A stretch of DNA of 64,000 nt from Sphingosinicella sp942492965 (GTDB taxonomy: Bacteria; Pseudomonadota; Alphaproteobacteria; Sphingomonadales; Sphingomonadaceae), in NCBI GenBank assembly GCA_942492965.1, contig OW818656.1, positions 2,852,001 through 2,916,000 of the forward strand. Direction: 5' to 3'. This document shows, piece by piece, positions 15,643 to 24,081 of this stretch. A program made the position numbers and the translations under genes. Each line of letters opens with the position of its first letter. Positions within the stretch are counted from its first letter, which is position 1. The notes under the pieces were generated by a model. That model saw nothing but the letters and a program-made list of their open reading frames with translations, was not told the origin of the DNA and ran no database searches.

Positions 15643-16665
15643 TTACGCGCGAATCAGCGCCACCACGATGGCCAGCTGCAGCAGCGTTTGGGCAACAAGG
15701 AACACCAGCAGGAGGGGCGGCGCGGCGCGCAGGTCTTCAAGCCGGGTGGAAAGCCCGAGCGCGGCGACGGCCGCCGTCAGCAGCCACGTCGCCGCCGTGC
15801 TGCCAAGGCTGATGAGGAGCGGCGGGGCGAGTCCGAAACCGGCGATCAGGGCAAGCGCGACATAGGCGATCAGAAATGCGGGCAGCAGTCCGGGGCGCGT
15901 GCCGCCGTCATGCTTCGCGCGAAGCAGGACTCCGAAGCAAAGAACGATCGGCAAAAGCCCCGCGACGCGGATCATCTTCACGGCGACGGCCTGCGTCGCG
16001 ACCTCCGGGGAGATCGCAAGGCCTGCCCCCGCCACCTGCGCGACATCGTGGATGGCCGCGCCGAACAGCAGCGCGGTTTCCGCCGGGGAAAAGCCGAGCG
16101 CGACTGCGAGCGGCGGATACGCCAGCATCACGATCGTGCTCAACAGCGAGACGACGATGACGACGAGCGTGGTCATCCGTTCCATCGCCGGGCGCTGCGG
16201 AAAGATCGCGGAGACCGCCAGCGCGGCGGACGCGCCGCACACCGCCACCGCCGCGGCGGCCACGGCCGCGACATGCCGGTCGCGCAGCATCGGCCTTGCG
16301 ATCAGGTAGCCGGTGCCGATCGTGGCGACGAGCGAAACCGCGACAATGCCGATCGCGCGGGGCCCGAGCGCGGCAAGGTCGGGTGCCGCCAGCCGAAGCC
16401 CGAGCAGCGCCACGGCGATGCGCAGCACCGTGCGGCTGCAATAGCGTATGCCGGGTTCGCTCGCGTCCACGAAGCCCGGGAACAGGAAGCGGGCGATCAT
16501 CCCGATCACCAGCCCGGCAACCACGCCGGGAACGCCCGAAACGCTCGCGATTCCCATGGCGCCTGCCGCGAGACAGGCGCAAAGCGCGATGCCCGCCAGG
16601 AAGGGCGCCGCGCCCGGCCGTGTGTTTGCGCTGGCCTGCGCCGGATCGCCTCCCATGCTGGCCAT
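15643..16665 (-). CDS. YeiH-family putative sulfate/anion exporter
   Basis: 340-residue integral membrane protein with about 10 helices. Family features are VVAGLVIGMIARFLFPGF, GIRYCSRTVLRIAVALLGLRL, VCGASAALAVSAIFP and LLFGAAIHDVAQVAGAGLAI. Members are annotated UPF0324 or putative sulfate exporters; the true substrate of most is unproven. It starts 2 bp after the stop of the small DUF6356-like gene, so the two form an operon. ATG 16656 is an alternative start. Confidence 0.87.
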   Translation of the reverse strand: MASMGGDPAQASANTRPGAAPFLAGIALCACLAAGAMGIASVSGVPGVVAGLVIGMIARFLFPGFVDASEPGIRYCSRTVLRIAVALLGLRLAAPDLAALGPRAIGIVAVSLVATIGTGYLIARPMLRDRHVAAVAAAAVAVCGASAALAVSAIFPQRPAMERMTTLVVIVVSLLSTIVMLAYPPLAVALGFSPAETALLFGAAIHDVAQVAGAGLAISPEVATQAVAVKMIRVAGLLPIVLCFGVLLRAKHDGGTRPGLLPAFLIAYVALALIAGFGLAPPLLISLGSTAATWLLTAAVAALGLSTRLEDLRAAPPLLLVFLVAQTLLQLAIVVALIRA

Positions 16666-16667
16666 GG

Positions 16668-16922
16668 CTAGCGTGCGCCGCTCAGGTCTCCGTTGATGCG
16701 GGGCAGCCGGCGGTCGCGGTGCGCGACCATCCGGTCATGGAGAATGCGAATCTGGTCGCTGCCGGTGCGCACGAACAGGAACGGCAGCAGCCCGTGGAGC
16801 AGGCAGGCGAGACAGCCACCGAACATGCGCATCGAAAAGCCGAACGACATGGCCATGTGCTCGAAATAGCTCTCTCCCACCGATGCCGGATGATTCGTGA
16901 AGAGCCTGAAAAATGATCGCAT
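16668..16922 (-). CDS. Small membrane protein, DUF6356-like
   Basis: 84-residue protein reading MRSFFRLFTNHPASVGESYF, followed by FEHMAMSFGFSMRMFGGCLACLLHGLLPFLFVRTGSDQI. The NHPASVGESY opening, one or two hydrophobic segments and the HGLLPF and TGS motifs are typical of a small uncharacterised sphingomonad family (DUF6356). ATG 16922 has GGAAG upstream. It is the first gene of a two-gene set with the YeiH-type exporter. Function unknown. Confidence 0.68.
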   Translation of the reverse strand: MRSFFRLFTNHPASVGESYFEHMAMSFGFSMRMFGGCLACLLHGLLPFLFVRTGSDQIRILHDRMVAHRDRRLPRINGDLSGAR

Positions 16923-17079
16923 GTGTCTTCCGCCCGTTGTCCGTCCGCTGATGGGGTTAGAATACGGAGAGGGGTGCAGAAGGTGTCCCCAAATGCGCGG
17001 CGATCTTTCCTGATTTCTGGGATGAATGTTCAACAATCAAAGCTTTCATGGATTTCTATTCTACACTCGAAAGCTGAGC

Positions 17080-17110
17080 GCAAAGTGCGTCACCCCCCGC
17101 AAATTGCGTT
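17080..17110 (+). promoter_or_regulatory. Direct repeat CGCAAAnTGCGT, candidate operator
   Basis: CGCAAAGTGCGT (17080-17091) and CGCAAATTGCGT (17099-17110) differ at one base and are 19 bp apart, close to two helical turns. Each is itself nearly palindromic (CGCAA/TTGCG). They lie 75-105 bp upstream of the MFS gene in the otherwise empty 261-bp gap 16923-17183. A dimeric regulator binding site is likely; no regulator is encoded next to it. Confidence 0.4.
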
Positions 17111-17183
17111 CGCACAGCGGCCGGACTGCGATATGTCCTGCGTGGGGGGCGGCCGTGGGCGCGCCTTGCGTGGGGGGAATCGG

Positions 17184-18413
17184 GTGCAGGTGATTTTCGT
17201 TCGGCCGGCGTATCGGCCGCTTGGTGTGCTTACCGTCCTTGCGATCCTGCTCGATGGTCTCGATGGCCAGGCGCTGAGTTTTGCTCTGCCCGCCATCGCT
17301 GCCGAATGGGGCGCGGAGAAGAGTGCGTTCGGCCTCGTTTTCATGGCCGGGCTCGTCGGCATGGCGGCGGGAACCATCGTGCTCGGCTATGTCGGCGATC
17401 GTTTCGGCAGGCACATCGCGCTCGGCATCAGCGTTGTGCTTTTCGGCCTGTTCACGGGGCTTTGCGCCATGGCGGGCAGCGTGAACGAAATCCTGCTGCT
17501 GCGCTTCATCGCCGGTCTCGGCATGGGCGGAGCGCTTCCGAATGCGGCTGCGCTGATGTCGGAAACCATAGCGCCCCGATGGCGGGCCGTCGCGGTCACC
17601 GCCACGATCCTCTGCATTCCGCTCGGCGGGATGCTGGGCGGTATCATTGCGTCGTGGGTGCTGCCCGCGTTCGGATGGCGGCCGCTCTTCATCGGTTGCG
17701 GCATCGCCTCGATCCTGCTCGGCGCGCTCCTGTTCCTGCAGACGTATGAAGCCGCGCCCGCACCCGAAACGCCCGATGTCAGTCCCTTGCCCTCGCCGGG
17801 TTTCGGCAAAACCCTCGCCCTGGTGCTCGGCAAGGATGTGCGGCGCGATACGCTGGCGATCTGGATTTCGTATTTCTGGTCGCTGATGGCCGTCTACCTC
17901 TCGCTCAACTGGCTGCCGAGCCTACTGGTCGGGGCGGGCTTCGATCTCGGCGACGCAAGCATCGGCGCGGCGCTTTTCAACTGCGGCGGCATCGTGGGCG
18001 CACTGCTCGGTGCGCTCCTCATCCGCACGTACGGGTCGCGGGCCGTGCTCGTCACGATGGCGCTTGGCGGCGCCGTCACCAGCGTGCTGCTCGCAACCTT
18101 TCCGCCACGCCCTGAATCCTTCGTGCTCAGCGTTTCGCTGATCGCCCTGCTCGGGGTTTCCAGCGCGGGCATCCAGTCGATCCTCTTCGCGGTCGCCGCG
18201 CAGCTCTACACGGTCGAAACGCGGTCGACGGCGATCGGCGTGGCGCTCGGCTTCGGGCGGACGGGTGCGATGATGAGCGCGGTGGCCGGCGGCGTGCTCA
18301 TCGGCTGGCAGGCGGGCGGCTTTTTTGTCACCATAGCGCTCCTGATGGCGCTGCTTGCCGTGTCGCTGATGATCCTGCGCCGGCATATCGAAAGACACCG
18401 CGACCCGGCCTGA
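17184..18413 (+). CDS. MFS transporter, aromatic acid:H+ symporter type
   Basis: 409-residue carrier resembling the AAHS branch (benzoate and hydroxybenzoate permeases). Signatures: LLDGLDGQALSFALPAIAAE (Asp-containing helix 1), GYVGDRFGRHIALGISVVLF, GLGMGGALPNAAALMSE. The frame is open from 16923, but GTG 17184 was chosen because the first transmembrane helix starts shortly after it and GGGGGGAA lies upstream; ATG 17133 and GTG 17190 are alternatives. It leads a same-strand run of amidohydrolase, iron dehydrogenase and hydrolase genes, suggesting uptake of the compound they degrade. Confidence 0.85.
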   Translation: MQVIFVRPAYRPLGVLTVLAILLDGLDGQALSFALPAIAAEWGAEKSAFGLVFMAGLVGMAAGTIVLGYVGDRFGRHIALGISVVLFGLFTGLCAMAGSVNEILLLRFIAGLGMGGALPNAAALMSETIAPRWRAVAVTATILCIPLGGMLGGIIASWVLPAFGWRPLFIGCGIASILLGALLFLQTYEAAPAPETPDVSPLPSPGFGKTLALVLGKDVRRDTLAIWISYFWSLMAVYLSLNWLPSLLVGAGFDLGDASIGAALFNCGGIVGALLGALLIRTYGSRAVLVTMALGGAVTSVLLATFPPRPESFVLSVSLIALLGVSSAGIQSILFAVAAQLYTVETRSTAIGVALGFGRTGAMMSAVAGGVLIGWQAGGFFVTIALLMALLAVSLMILRRHIERHRDPA

Positions 18414-18509
18414 CCCGGTTTCCGCCATCGCGGCGCCGGCCGGCCTTGATCCCTCGAAAGAAGCAGGACTATGACGGGTTCATATCCAAAGTTTCAGGGG
18501 ATTTTCCAT

Positions 18510-19847
18510 ATGCGTCGTGTTTCTGCCGTCACCCTCGCCCTGCTTTCCACCTCGCTCCTCGCCGCGCAGCCCGCGCCGACGGGCGATGCCGTGACCCTCG
18601 TTTACGCCGGTACGCTGCTTGCCGAGCCCGGCAAGGCGCCGCGCGGGCCGAGCACGATCGTCATTCGGAACGGCAAGATCGCCGAAGTGCGCGATGGCTA
18701 TGCCGAGCCGCAGGCGGGCGCGAAGGTCGTTGATCTCAAGGACCGCTTCGTGATGCCGGGCCTCATCGACCTCCACGTCCACTTCTGGGGCATCGGCGCC
18801 GATCCGTTGCGCGCCCGGCTCGCGGGAATGACCAACGACGACGGCGACGACATGATGTATGCGGTTTCGAACGCGCGGGTCACGCTCGAGGCGGGTTTCA
18901 CCACGGTGCGTGACCTCGGCGGCGACGCACGCGGCATCCGCGCGCTTCGTGATGGCATCGAACGCGGCGATGTCGCCGGACCGACGATCGTCAACGCAGG
19001 CGCGCCGATCTCCGTTTCGGGTGGCCATGGCGATCCGTCCAACGGCCTTGCCGCGACGTTCTTCGACGCCGTTCACCAGCATCAGATCAACACCTGCGAC
19101 GGCCCGGACGATTGCCGCCGCGCGGTACGCCAGCAGGTCGCGCTCGGCGCGCAGGTCATCAAGTTCATGTCCACCGGCGGCGTGCTTTCCAACGTCTCGG
19201 GCGGTCTCGGCCGCTCGATGACCGACGAGGAAATCAAGGCGGTGATCGACACGGCGCACGGTCTCGGCCGCAAGGTCGCCACGCACAGTCACCATGCCGC
19301 AGGCACCAAGGCCGCTGCGCCGGCGGGTGTTGATACGGTCGATCACGGCACGTTCCTCGATGACGAGGCGATCAAGCTGATGAAGACGCACGGCACCTGG
19401 CTCGTGCCCACCATGCTTGCGGCGAACACCGCCGTCGAGCAGGCGCGCGCGGGCGCACTGCCCCCCGCCGTGGTTCCGAAGGCGGAAGAGGCCGTCACCG
19501 CCGCGTTCAACAGCCACAAGAAAGCGTTTGCCGCGGGCGTTAAGGTCGCGTTCGGCACCGACAGCGGCGTTTCGAAACACGGCGATAACGCCCGCGAGTT
19601 CGCTCTGCTGGTGAAGGCGGGCATGACACCGGCCGCCGCACTTCAAACCGCGACTGTGAACGCTGCCGAGGCTCTCGGCCGGTCAGCGGCCATCGGCTCG
19701 ATCACGCCGGGCAAGGACGCCGATATCATCGCGGTGGCAGGTAGCCCGATCGAAGACGTGACCCGTATGGAAAACGTCGATTTCGTGATGCGCCGCGGCG
19801 TTGTCCACAAAGCAGGCGGCAAGCGCCAGGGCTTCCCGGCGGATTGA
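18510..19847 (+). CDS. Secreted amidohydrolase / Xaa-Pro dipeptidase-like
   Basis: Metal-dependent hydrolase of about 445 residues in the imidazolonepropionase/prolidase-like branch. A signal peptide (MRRVSAVTLALLSTSLLAAQ) puts it in the periplasm. Metal-site residues are all visible: HVHFWG (HxH), the carboxylated Lys in QVIKFMSTGG, His in VATHSHHAAG, VDHGTFLDD and Asp in AFGTDSGV. ATG 18510 is preferred for the signal peptide, though ATG 18471 is in frame. Related enzymes remove C-terminal residues from peptides or open cyclic amides; the substrate cannot be fixed from sequence. The iron dehydrogenase follows after 31 bp. Confidence 0.85.
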   Translation: MRRVSAVTLALLSTSLLAAQPAPTGDAVTLVYAGTLLAEPGKAPRGPSTIVIRNGKIAEVRDGYAEPQAGAKVVDLKDRFVMPGLIDLHVHFWGIGADPLRARLAGMTNDDGDDMMYAVSNARVTLEAGFTTVRDLGGDARGIRALRDGIERGDVAGPTIVNAGAPISVSGGHGDPSNGLAATFFDAVHQHQINTCDGPDDCRRAVRQQVALGAQVIKFMSTGGVLSNVSGGLGRSMTDEEIKAVIDTAHGLGRKVATHSHHAAGTKAAAPAGVDTVDHGTFLDDEAIKLMKTHGTWLVPTMLAANTAVEQARAGALPPAVVPKAEEAVTAAFNSHKKAFAAGVKVAFGTDSGVSKHGDNAREFALLVKAGMTPAAALQTATVNAAEALGRSAAIGSITPGKDADIIAVAGSPIEDVTRMENVDFVMRRGVVHKAGGKRQGFPAD

Positions 19848-19878
19848 AGCCCGCTGCGAGCGGGGAGGAGATGATCCG

Positions 19879-21048
19879 TTGACGGTCGCCAGCATCGCAC
19901 TTCCCCGCATCCTGCGGATCGGCGGCGGCGCCGCGCAGCAGCTTGCCGAAATGCTCGGTGCGCTTGGCGTGTCGCGGCCGCTCGTCGTCACCGATGCCTT
20001 CCTCGCCGGGCAGGGCATGGTCGAGCGGCTGCTGGACGGGCTGCACGCGGCCGGGATCACGGCGCGCGTCTTCACCGAAACGGTGCCGGACCCAACCGTC
20101 GCCTCGATCGAGGCGGGCCTCGCGTTCCTGAAGGCGGGCGACCACGACTGCGTCGTCGGCTTCGGCGGCGGCAGCCCGCTCGATAGCGCCAAGGCGATCG
20201 CCATGCTCGCCGTCCACGGCGGCGCAATGGCGGACTACAAGGTGCCGCACGTGCAGGATGCGCCGGGCCTGCCGGTGATCGCCATCCCGACGACGGCGGG
20301 TACGGGCTCGGAGGCGACGCGCTTCACGATCGTCACCGATGGCGAAACCGACGAGAAGATGCTCTGCGCGGGCCTTGCCTATCTGCCCGTCGCGGCGCTT
20401 GTCGATTACGAACTGACGCTCGGCAAGCCGCGCAGGCTCACGGCGGATACAGGCATCGATTCGCTCACGCACGCGATCGAAGCCTATGTGTCGCGAAAGG
20501 CCAATCCGTTCAGCGACGGCATGGCACTGTCGGCGATGCGGCTCATCGCGCCCAACCTCCGCCGCGTCTGCGCAGACCCCGGAGACCGCCCGGCGCGTGA
20601 GGCGATGATGCTCGGCGCCATGCAGGGCGGTATCGCCTTCTCGAACAGCTCGGTCGCGCTCGTGCACGGCATGAGCCGACCGATCGGCGCGCATTTCCAT
20701 GTGCCGCACGGGCTTTCGAACGCCATGCTGCTCCCCGCCGTCACGGCGTGGTCTGCGTCTGCCGCGATGGGGCGCTATGCCGATTGCGCGCGCGCCATGG
20801 GCGTCGCGGAAGAAGGGGAGGGCGATCAGTCGGCGGTCGCACGCCTGCTGGAGGAACTCTCTGCGCTGAACCGCGATCTCAATGTGCCGTCGCCCGCCGC
20901 GTGGGGCATCGACGAAGCGCGCTGGAACGATCTCGTGCCGCTGATGTGCACGCAGGCGCTCGCCTCGGGCTCACCCGCGAACAACCCGCGCGTTCCCACG
21001 GAGGCGGAGATGGCGACACTCTACGCCCGCGTCCGGGAAGGCGCCTGA
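19879..21048 (+). CDS. Iron-containing alcohol dehydrogenase / maleylacetate reductase-like
   Basis: 389-residue NAD(P)-dependent dehydrogenase of the group III family. The nucleotide-binding motif is VVGFGGGSPLDSAKAIA, followed by IPTTAGTGSEATRF. The iron ligands appear as DTGIDSLTHAIEAYV (Asp, His) and VHGMSRPIGAHFHVPHGLSN (two His). The start is a TTG at 19879 after GGGGAGGAG; the frame runs further back, overlapping the amidohydrolase. An ATG at 19871 is out of frame and stops after three codons. It may oxidise an alcohol or reduce a keto acid made by the neighbours. Confidence 0.86.
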   Translation: MTVASIALPRILRIGGGAAQQLAEMLGALGVSRPLVVTDAFLAGQGMVERLLDGLHAAGITARVFTETVPDPTVASIEAGLAFLKAGDHDCVVGFGGGSPLDSAKAIAMLAVHGGAMADYKVPHVQDAPGLPVIAIPTTAGTGSEATRFTIVTDGETDEKMLCAGLAYLPVAALVDYELTLGKPRRLTADTGIDSLTHAIEAYVSRKANPFSDGMALSAMRLIAPNLRRVCADPGDRPAREAMMLGAMQGGIAFSNSSVALVHGMSRPIGAHFHVPHGLSNAMLLPAVTAWSASAAMGRYADCARAMGVAEEGEGDQSAVARLLEELSALNRDLNVPSPAAWGIDEARWNDLVPLMCTQALASGSPANNPRVPTEAEMATLYARVREGA

Positions 21049-21104
21049 ACGCGACAGGGTGGCGTCAGCTATGGCGGGCACAAAGGGGCATAAGGGGGAA
21101 GATT

Positions 21105-22148
21105 ATGCTGCTTGTTACGGCTCTCATCGCATCGCTGGCCGCGTCGGCGGCGCCGGAAACCCCTGCTGCCGGAAAGGGCGCCGCGAACACTTTTGCGCGC
21201 TCGGCGGACGAGCGCGAAGGTGCGCTCGACAGCTTCACCAACACAGGCACGGACGATCCGGCCGCGCTGCTGAAGCACCTTCAGCAAGAGATTTACGTCA
21301 ACCAGCAGCTGGCGATCCTCACCCAATTCCGGCTCGACTATGCGGACCGCATCCGGCTCTCGACCGAGTATGTGAACAGCGATGGCGAACTGATCCCAAC
21401 GCACGTGTTCACGCCCGTCAAGGCGTCGAATGCGCGCCGTCCCGCCGTTGTTATGGTGCACGGCGGCTTCCACGAGCGGCTGGAGCCGTCATGGTTTCCG
21501 CTCATCGAGGCGGTGGTGGAAGCGGGTTATGTCGTGCTGTTCCCGGAATATCGCGGCAGCCGCGGCTACGGAGACGCGATCTACCAGAATGATTACGGCA
21601 ACACCGATGTCGCCGATGTTCTCGCGGCGGCGCGCTACGCTGCGACGCGCCCGGATATCGACGGCGGCCGCATCGGCATCCTCGGTCAGAGCCGTGGCGG
21701 CATGGTGACGCTGCTCGCCATCGAGCGCGCGCCCAAGCAGTTCAAGGCGGCGGTCGATATCGTCGGGCTCACCGATTTCGTGGCCTACATGTCCTACAAG
21801 CCGGACTACCGCCGCAAGGAAATCGCGGAGACCAACCCGAGCTTCAAGGGCAAGCTCCCGCACGAGAACCTGCCTGCCTACATCAATGTGTCGCCGATCA
21901 ACTTCGTCGACAAGATCGAGGCGCCCGTGCTCGTGCTCGCCACCAGCGGCGACAAGATCGTGCCGCACACGATCCATACCGGCCGGCTCGTCGATGCGCT
22001 GAAGGCGAACGGCAAGGTCCACGAGGCCAGGATTTACGACGAGGCGCCCGGCGGCCACGTGTTCATGAAGGGTGCGACGCCTGAGCGTGATGACGCGCTG
22101 AAGCGCATCGTTGCCTGGTTCAACCGCTGGATGGGGCCTGCGCGTTAA
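21105..22148 (+). CDS. Alpha/beta hydrolase, S9 (prolyl oligopeptidase) family
   Basis: 347-residue secreted serine hydrolase with signal peptide MLLVTALIASLAASAAPET. The hydrolase core has MVHGGFHERL (oxyanion region), FPEYRGSRGYG, the nucleophile GQSRGGM, Asp in TSGDKIVPH and His in APGGHVFMKG. There is no beta-propeller, so it is the short, esterase/dipeptidyl-peptidase-like form. ATG 21105 has AAGGGGGAAG upstream. Its stop overlaps by 4 bp the stop of the convergent TetR gene. Confidence 0.86.
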   Translation: MLLVTALIASLAASAAPETPAAGKGAANTFARSADEREGALDSFTNTGTDDPAALLKHLQQEIYVNQQLAILTQFRLDYADRIRLSTEYVNSDGELIPTHVFTPVKASNARRPAVVMVHGGFHERLEPSWFPLIEAVVEAGYVVLFPEYRGSRGYGDAIYQNDYGNTDVADVLAAARYAATRPDIDGGRIGILGQSRGGMVTLLAIERAPKQFKAAVDIVGLTDFVAYMSYKPDYRRKEIAETNPSFKGKLPHENLPAYINVSPINFVDKIEAPVLVLATSGDKIVPHTIHTGRLVDALKANGKVHEARIYDEAPGGHVFMKGATPERDDALKRIVAWFNRWMGPAR

Positions 22149-22798
22149 GCTCCGGCCACATCCTTCATTCCGAAGCGATCGAGAAACCCGGAAAGGCGCC
22201 AGATCGTATCCGCGCGCGAGGGTTTTTCCGCTGGTCTGCCCAGCATGAACCGGATCGGCAGATTGCAGAGCAGTACGGCGAGATAGAGTTCTGCGGCCTG
22301 CTGCGGACGGTCGATTTGCGCAAGGCCGCGCGCGGTCCAGTTTTCGAAGAGGGTCGCGATATGGGCGACGTATTTCATCTGCATGTCGTTATCGAACGCC
22401 TCGCCGAAATCGGGATCGGTGAGGCTTTCCATGATCACGAGACGCATCACGGCGATCTTGCGCGGCGCTGTTGCAAAAGCGAGATAACGGATCGCGAACT
22501 CTTCGAGGATGCGCCGTGGCGGCAATCCGCTGGCCAGCAGCGTATCCAGATCCTTGAGGTTTTCGTCGTTGCTGCGGTCGACCACGGCGCGTAACAGGCC
22601 CTGCTTGTTGCCGAACATCTGGTAGATCGTGGCGAGCGAACCGCCGGAGCGCTGCACGATCGTGCTCAGGCTGACGGAGGGATAGCCGTATTCGAGGAAC
22701 AAGGCTTCGGCGGCGTCGAGAATGGCCTGCCGACGGACGGTACGGCGCTCGTCCTGCGTCAGGCGCGGTGCGTCTAGCTGCTCTGCCTCTGCGTTCAT
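22145..22798 (-). CDS. TetR-family repressor of the RND efflux operon
   Basis: 217-residue regulator. The helix-turn-helix region reads RRQAILDAAEALFLEYGYPS and VSLSTIVQRSGGSLATIYQMF, with an AcrR-like C-terminal ligand domain (PRRILEEFAIRYLAFATAP). It is divergent from the adaptor-pump-channel genes. Between them lies a near-perfect palindrome placed between -35 and -10 of the pump promoter, so it very likely represses the pump and itself. Confidence 0.92.
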   Translation of the reverse strand: MNAEAEQLDAPRLTQDERRTVRRQAILDAAEALFLEYGYPSVSLSTIVQRSGGSLATIYQMFGNKQGLLRAVVDRSNDENLKDLDTLLASGLPPRRILEEFAIRYLAFATAPRKIAVMRLVIMESLTDPDFGEAFDNDMQMKYVAHIATLFENWTARGLAQIDRPQQAAELYLAVLLCNLPIRFMLGRPAEKPSRADTIWRLSGFLDRFGMKDVAGA

Positions 22799-22838
22799 GC
22801 TATTCTGGCGTTCCCCAAATTGATCTTGTCTTTGGTTA

Positions 22839-22867
22839 TTGACCTGTAATGTACGTTACACTACACG
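22839..22867 (+). promoter_or_regulatory. RND operon promoter with TetR operator in the spacer
   Basis: TTGACC (22839-22844) and TACACG (22862-22867) are 17 bp apart. Between them is TGTAATGTACGTTACA (22845-22860), symmetric at 14 of 16 positions. A TetR dimer bound here would occlude RNA polymerase. Transcription would start about 50 bp before the adaptor ATG. Confidence 0.55.
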
Positions 22868-22923
22868 TTTTGGCAAGGGCGGCGCCGACAGTGTCCCGAT
22901 TCATCCCCCGCGACGGAGTTTTC

Positions 22924-24081
22924 ATGCGTAACAACCGATGGCTGGCAGCGGCGGCACTCGCCGCCTGCGCGTGGCTTTCCGCCTGCGCGGAGGATGCTCA
23001 GCCCGCGCCGCCTCCACCCGAAGTCGAGGTTGTCACGGTCCGGTCGCAGCCGGTTGCGAACGTCATCGAGCTGCCGGGGCGCGTGCAGGCGATCCGCACG
23101 GCGGAGGTGCGTGCGCGCGTGAACGGCATCATCGAACGCCGCCTGTTCGACGAGGGTACGGACGTGAAGGCGGGGCAGGCGCTATTCGCCATCGATCCGC
23201 GCGAGATGACCGCTGCGCTGAATGCCGCGCAGGCGACGCTCGCCCGCGCGCAGGCGACGTCGGCGAACGCAGCGCAGGATCTGCAGCGCTACGAGGGGCT
23301 GATCGCCGGTCAAGCGATCAGCAAGCAGGAATATGATGCGGCGAAGGCACGGCTGAGCACGGCGCAGGCCGATGTCGATCAGGCGCGCGCGCAGGTCGCA
23401 TCGGCCCGGCTCAATCTCGGCTACGCGACCGTTCGGGCGCCGATCGCGGGCCGCGCGGGGCGGGCGCAGGTGACGGAAGGCGCGCTCGTCAGTGCTACGC
23501 AGGGTACGCTGCTCACCACGATCGAGCAGATCGATTCGATCTACGTGAACTTCTCGCAGTCGAGTTCCGATCTGCTCGCGATCCGCCGCGACATCGCCGG
23601 CGGCAAGCTGCACATCCCGGAGCTTGGGCGCTGGGATGTGACGCTGATCCTTGAGGACGGCACGGCGTACGAGCAGACCGGCCACATCGACTTCCTGGAC
23701 CTCTCGATCGACGAGGCGACGGGAACCGCCGCGCTGCGTGCCGAGTTTCCGAACCCCAGGCGGATACTGCTGCCCGGCCAGTTCGTGCGCGCGCAGATCG
23801 GTGCCGGAACGCGGGCGAACGGTATTCTCGTGCCGCAGCGCGCGGTCACCGTCGCTGAAGACGGCGGGAGCGTTTACGTGGTCGGCGCCAAGGACGTTGC
23901 CGAGGTGCGTCCCGTGAAGCTCGGCCGGCTTCAGGGCGACAGCTGGGTGATCGACGAGGGCCTCAACAGCGGCGACCGTGTCGTGGTGAGCGGGCTTCAG
24001 GGTGTCCGTCCCGGCCAGCCGGTTCGCATCGCCGGGGCTGCACCGAAAAAGGCCGCAGAGAAGGCTGCCGCAACCAAATGA
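22924..24081 (+). CDS. RND efflux periplasmic adaptor (MexA/AcrA type)
   Basis: 385-residue lipoprotein (MRNNRWLAAAALAACAWLSAC, lipobox LSAC) that links pump and outer-membrane channel. The barrel-sandwich halves (AEVRARVNGIIERRLFDEGT and LGYATVRAPIAGRAGRAQVT) flank an alpha-helical hairpin rich in Ala/Gln (ARAQATSANAAQDLQRYEGL). A beta-barrel and membrane-proximal domain follow. ATG 22924 fits the lipoprotein signal; the frame opens at 22849. Its stop overlaps the pump start (ATGA). Confidence 0.94.
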   Translation: MRNNRWLAAAALAACAWLSACAEDAQPAPPPPEVEVVTVRSQPVANVIELPGRVQAIRTAEVRARVNGIIERRLFDEGTDVKAGQALFAIDPREMTAALNAAQATLARAQATSANAAQDLQRYEGLIAGQAISKQEYDAAKARLSTAQADVDQARAQVASARLNLGYATVRAPIAGRAGRAQVTEGALVSATQGTLLTTIEQIDSIYVNFSQSSSDLLAIRRDIAGGKLHIPELGRWDVTLILEDGTAYEQTGHIDFLDLSIDEATGTAALRAEFPNPRRILLPGQFVRAQIGAGTRANGILVPQRAVTVAEDGGSVYVVGAKDVAEVRPVKLGRLQGDSWVIDEGLNSGDRVVVSGLQGVRPGQPVRIAGAAPKKAAEKAAATK

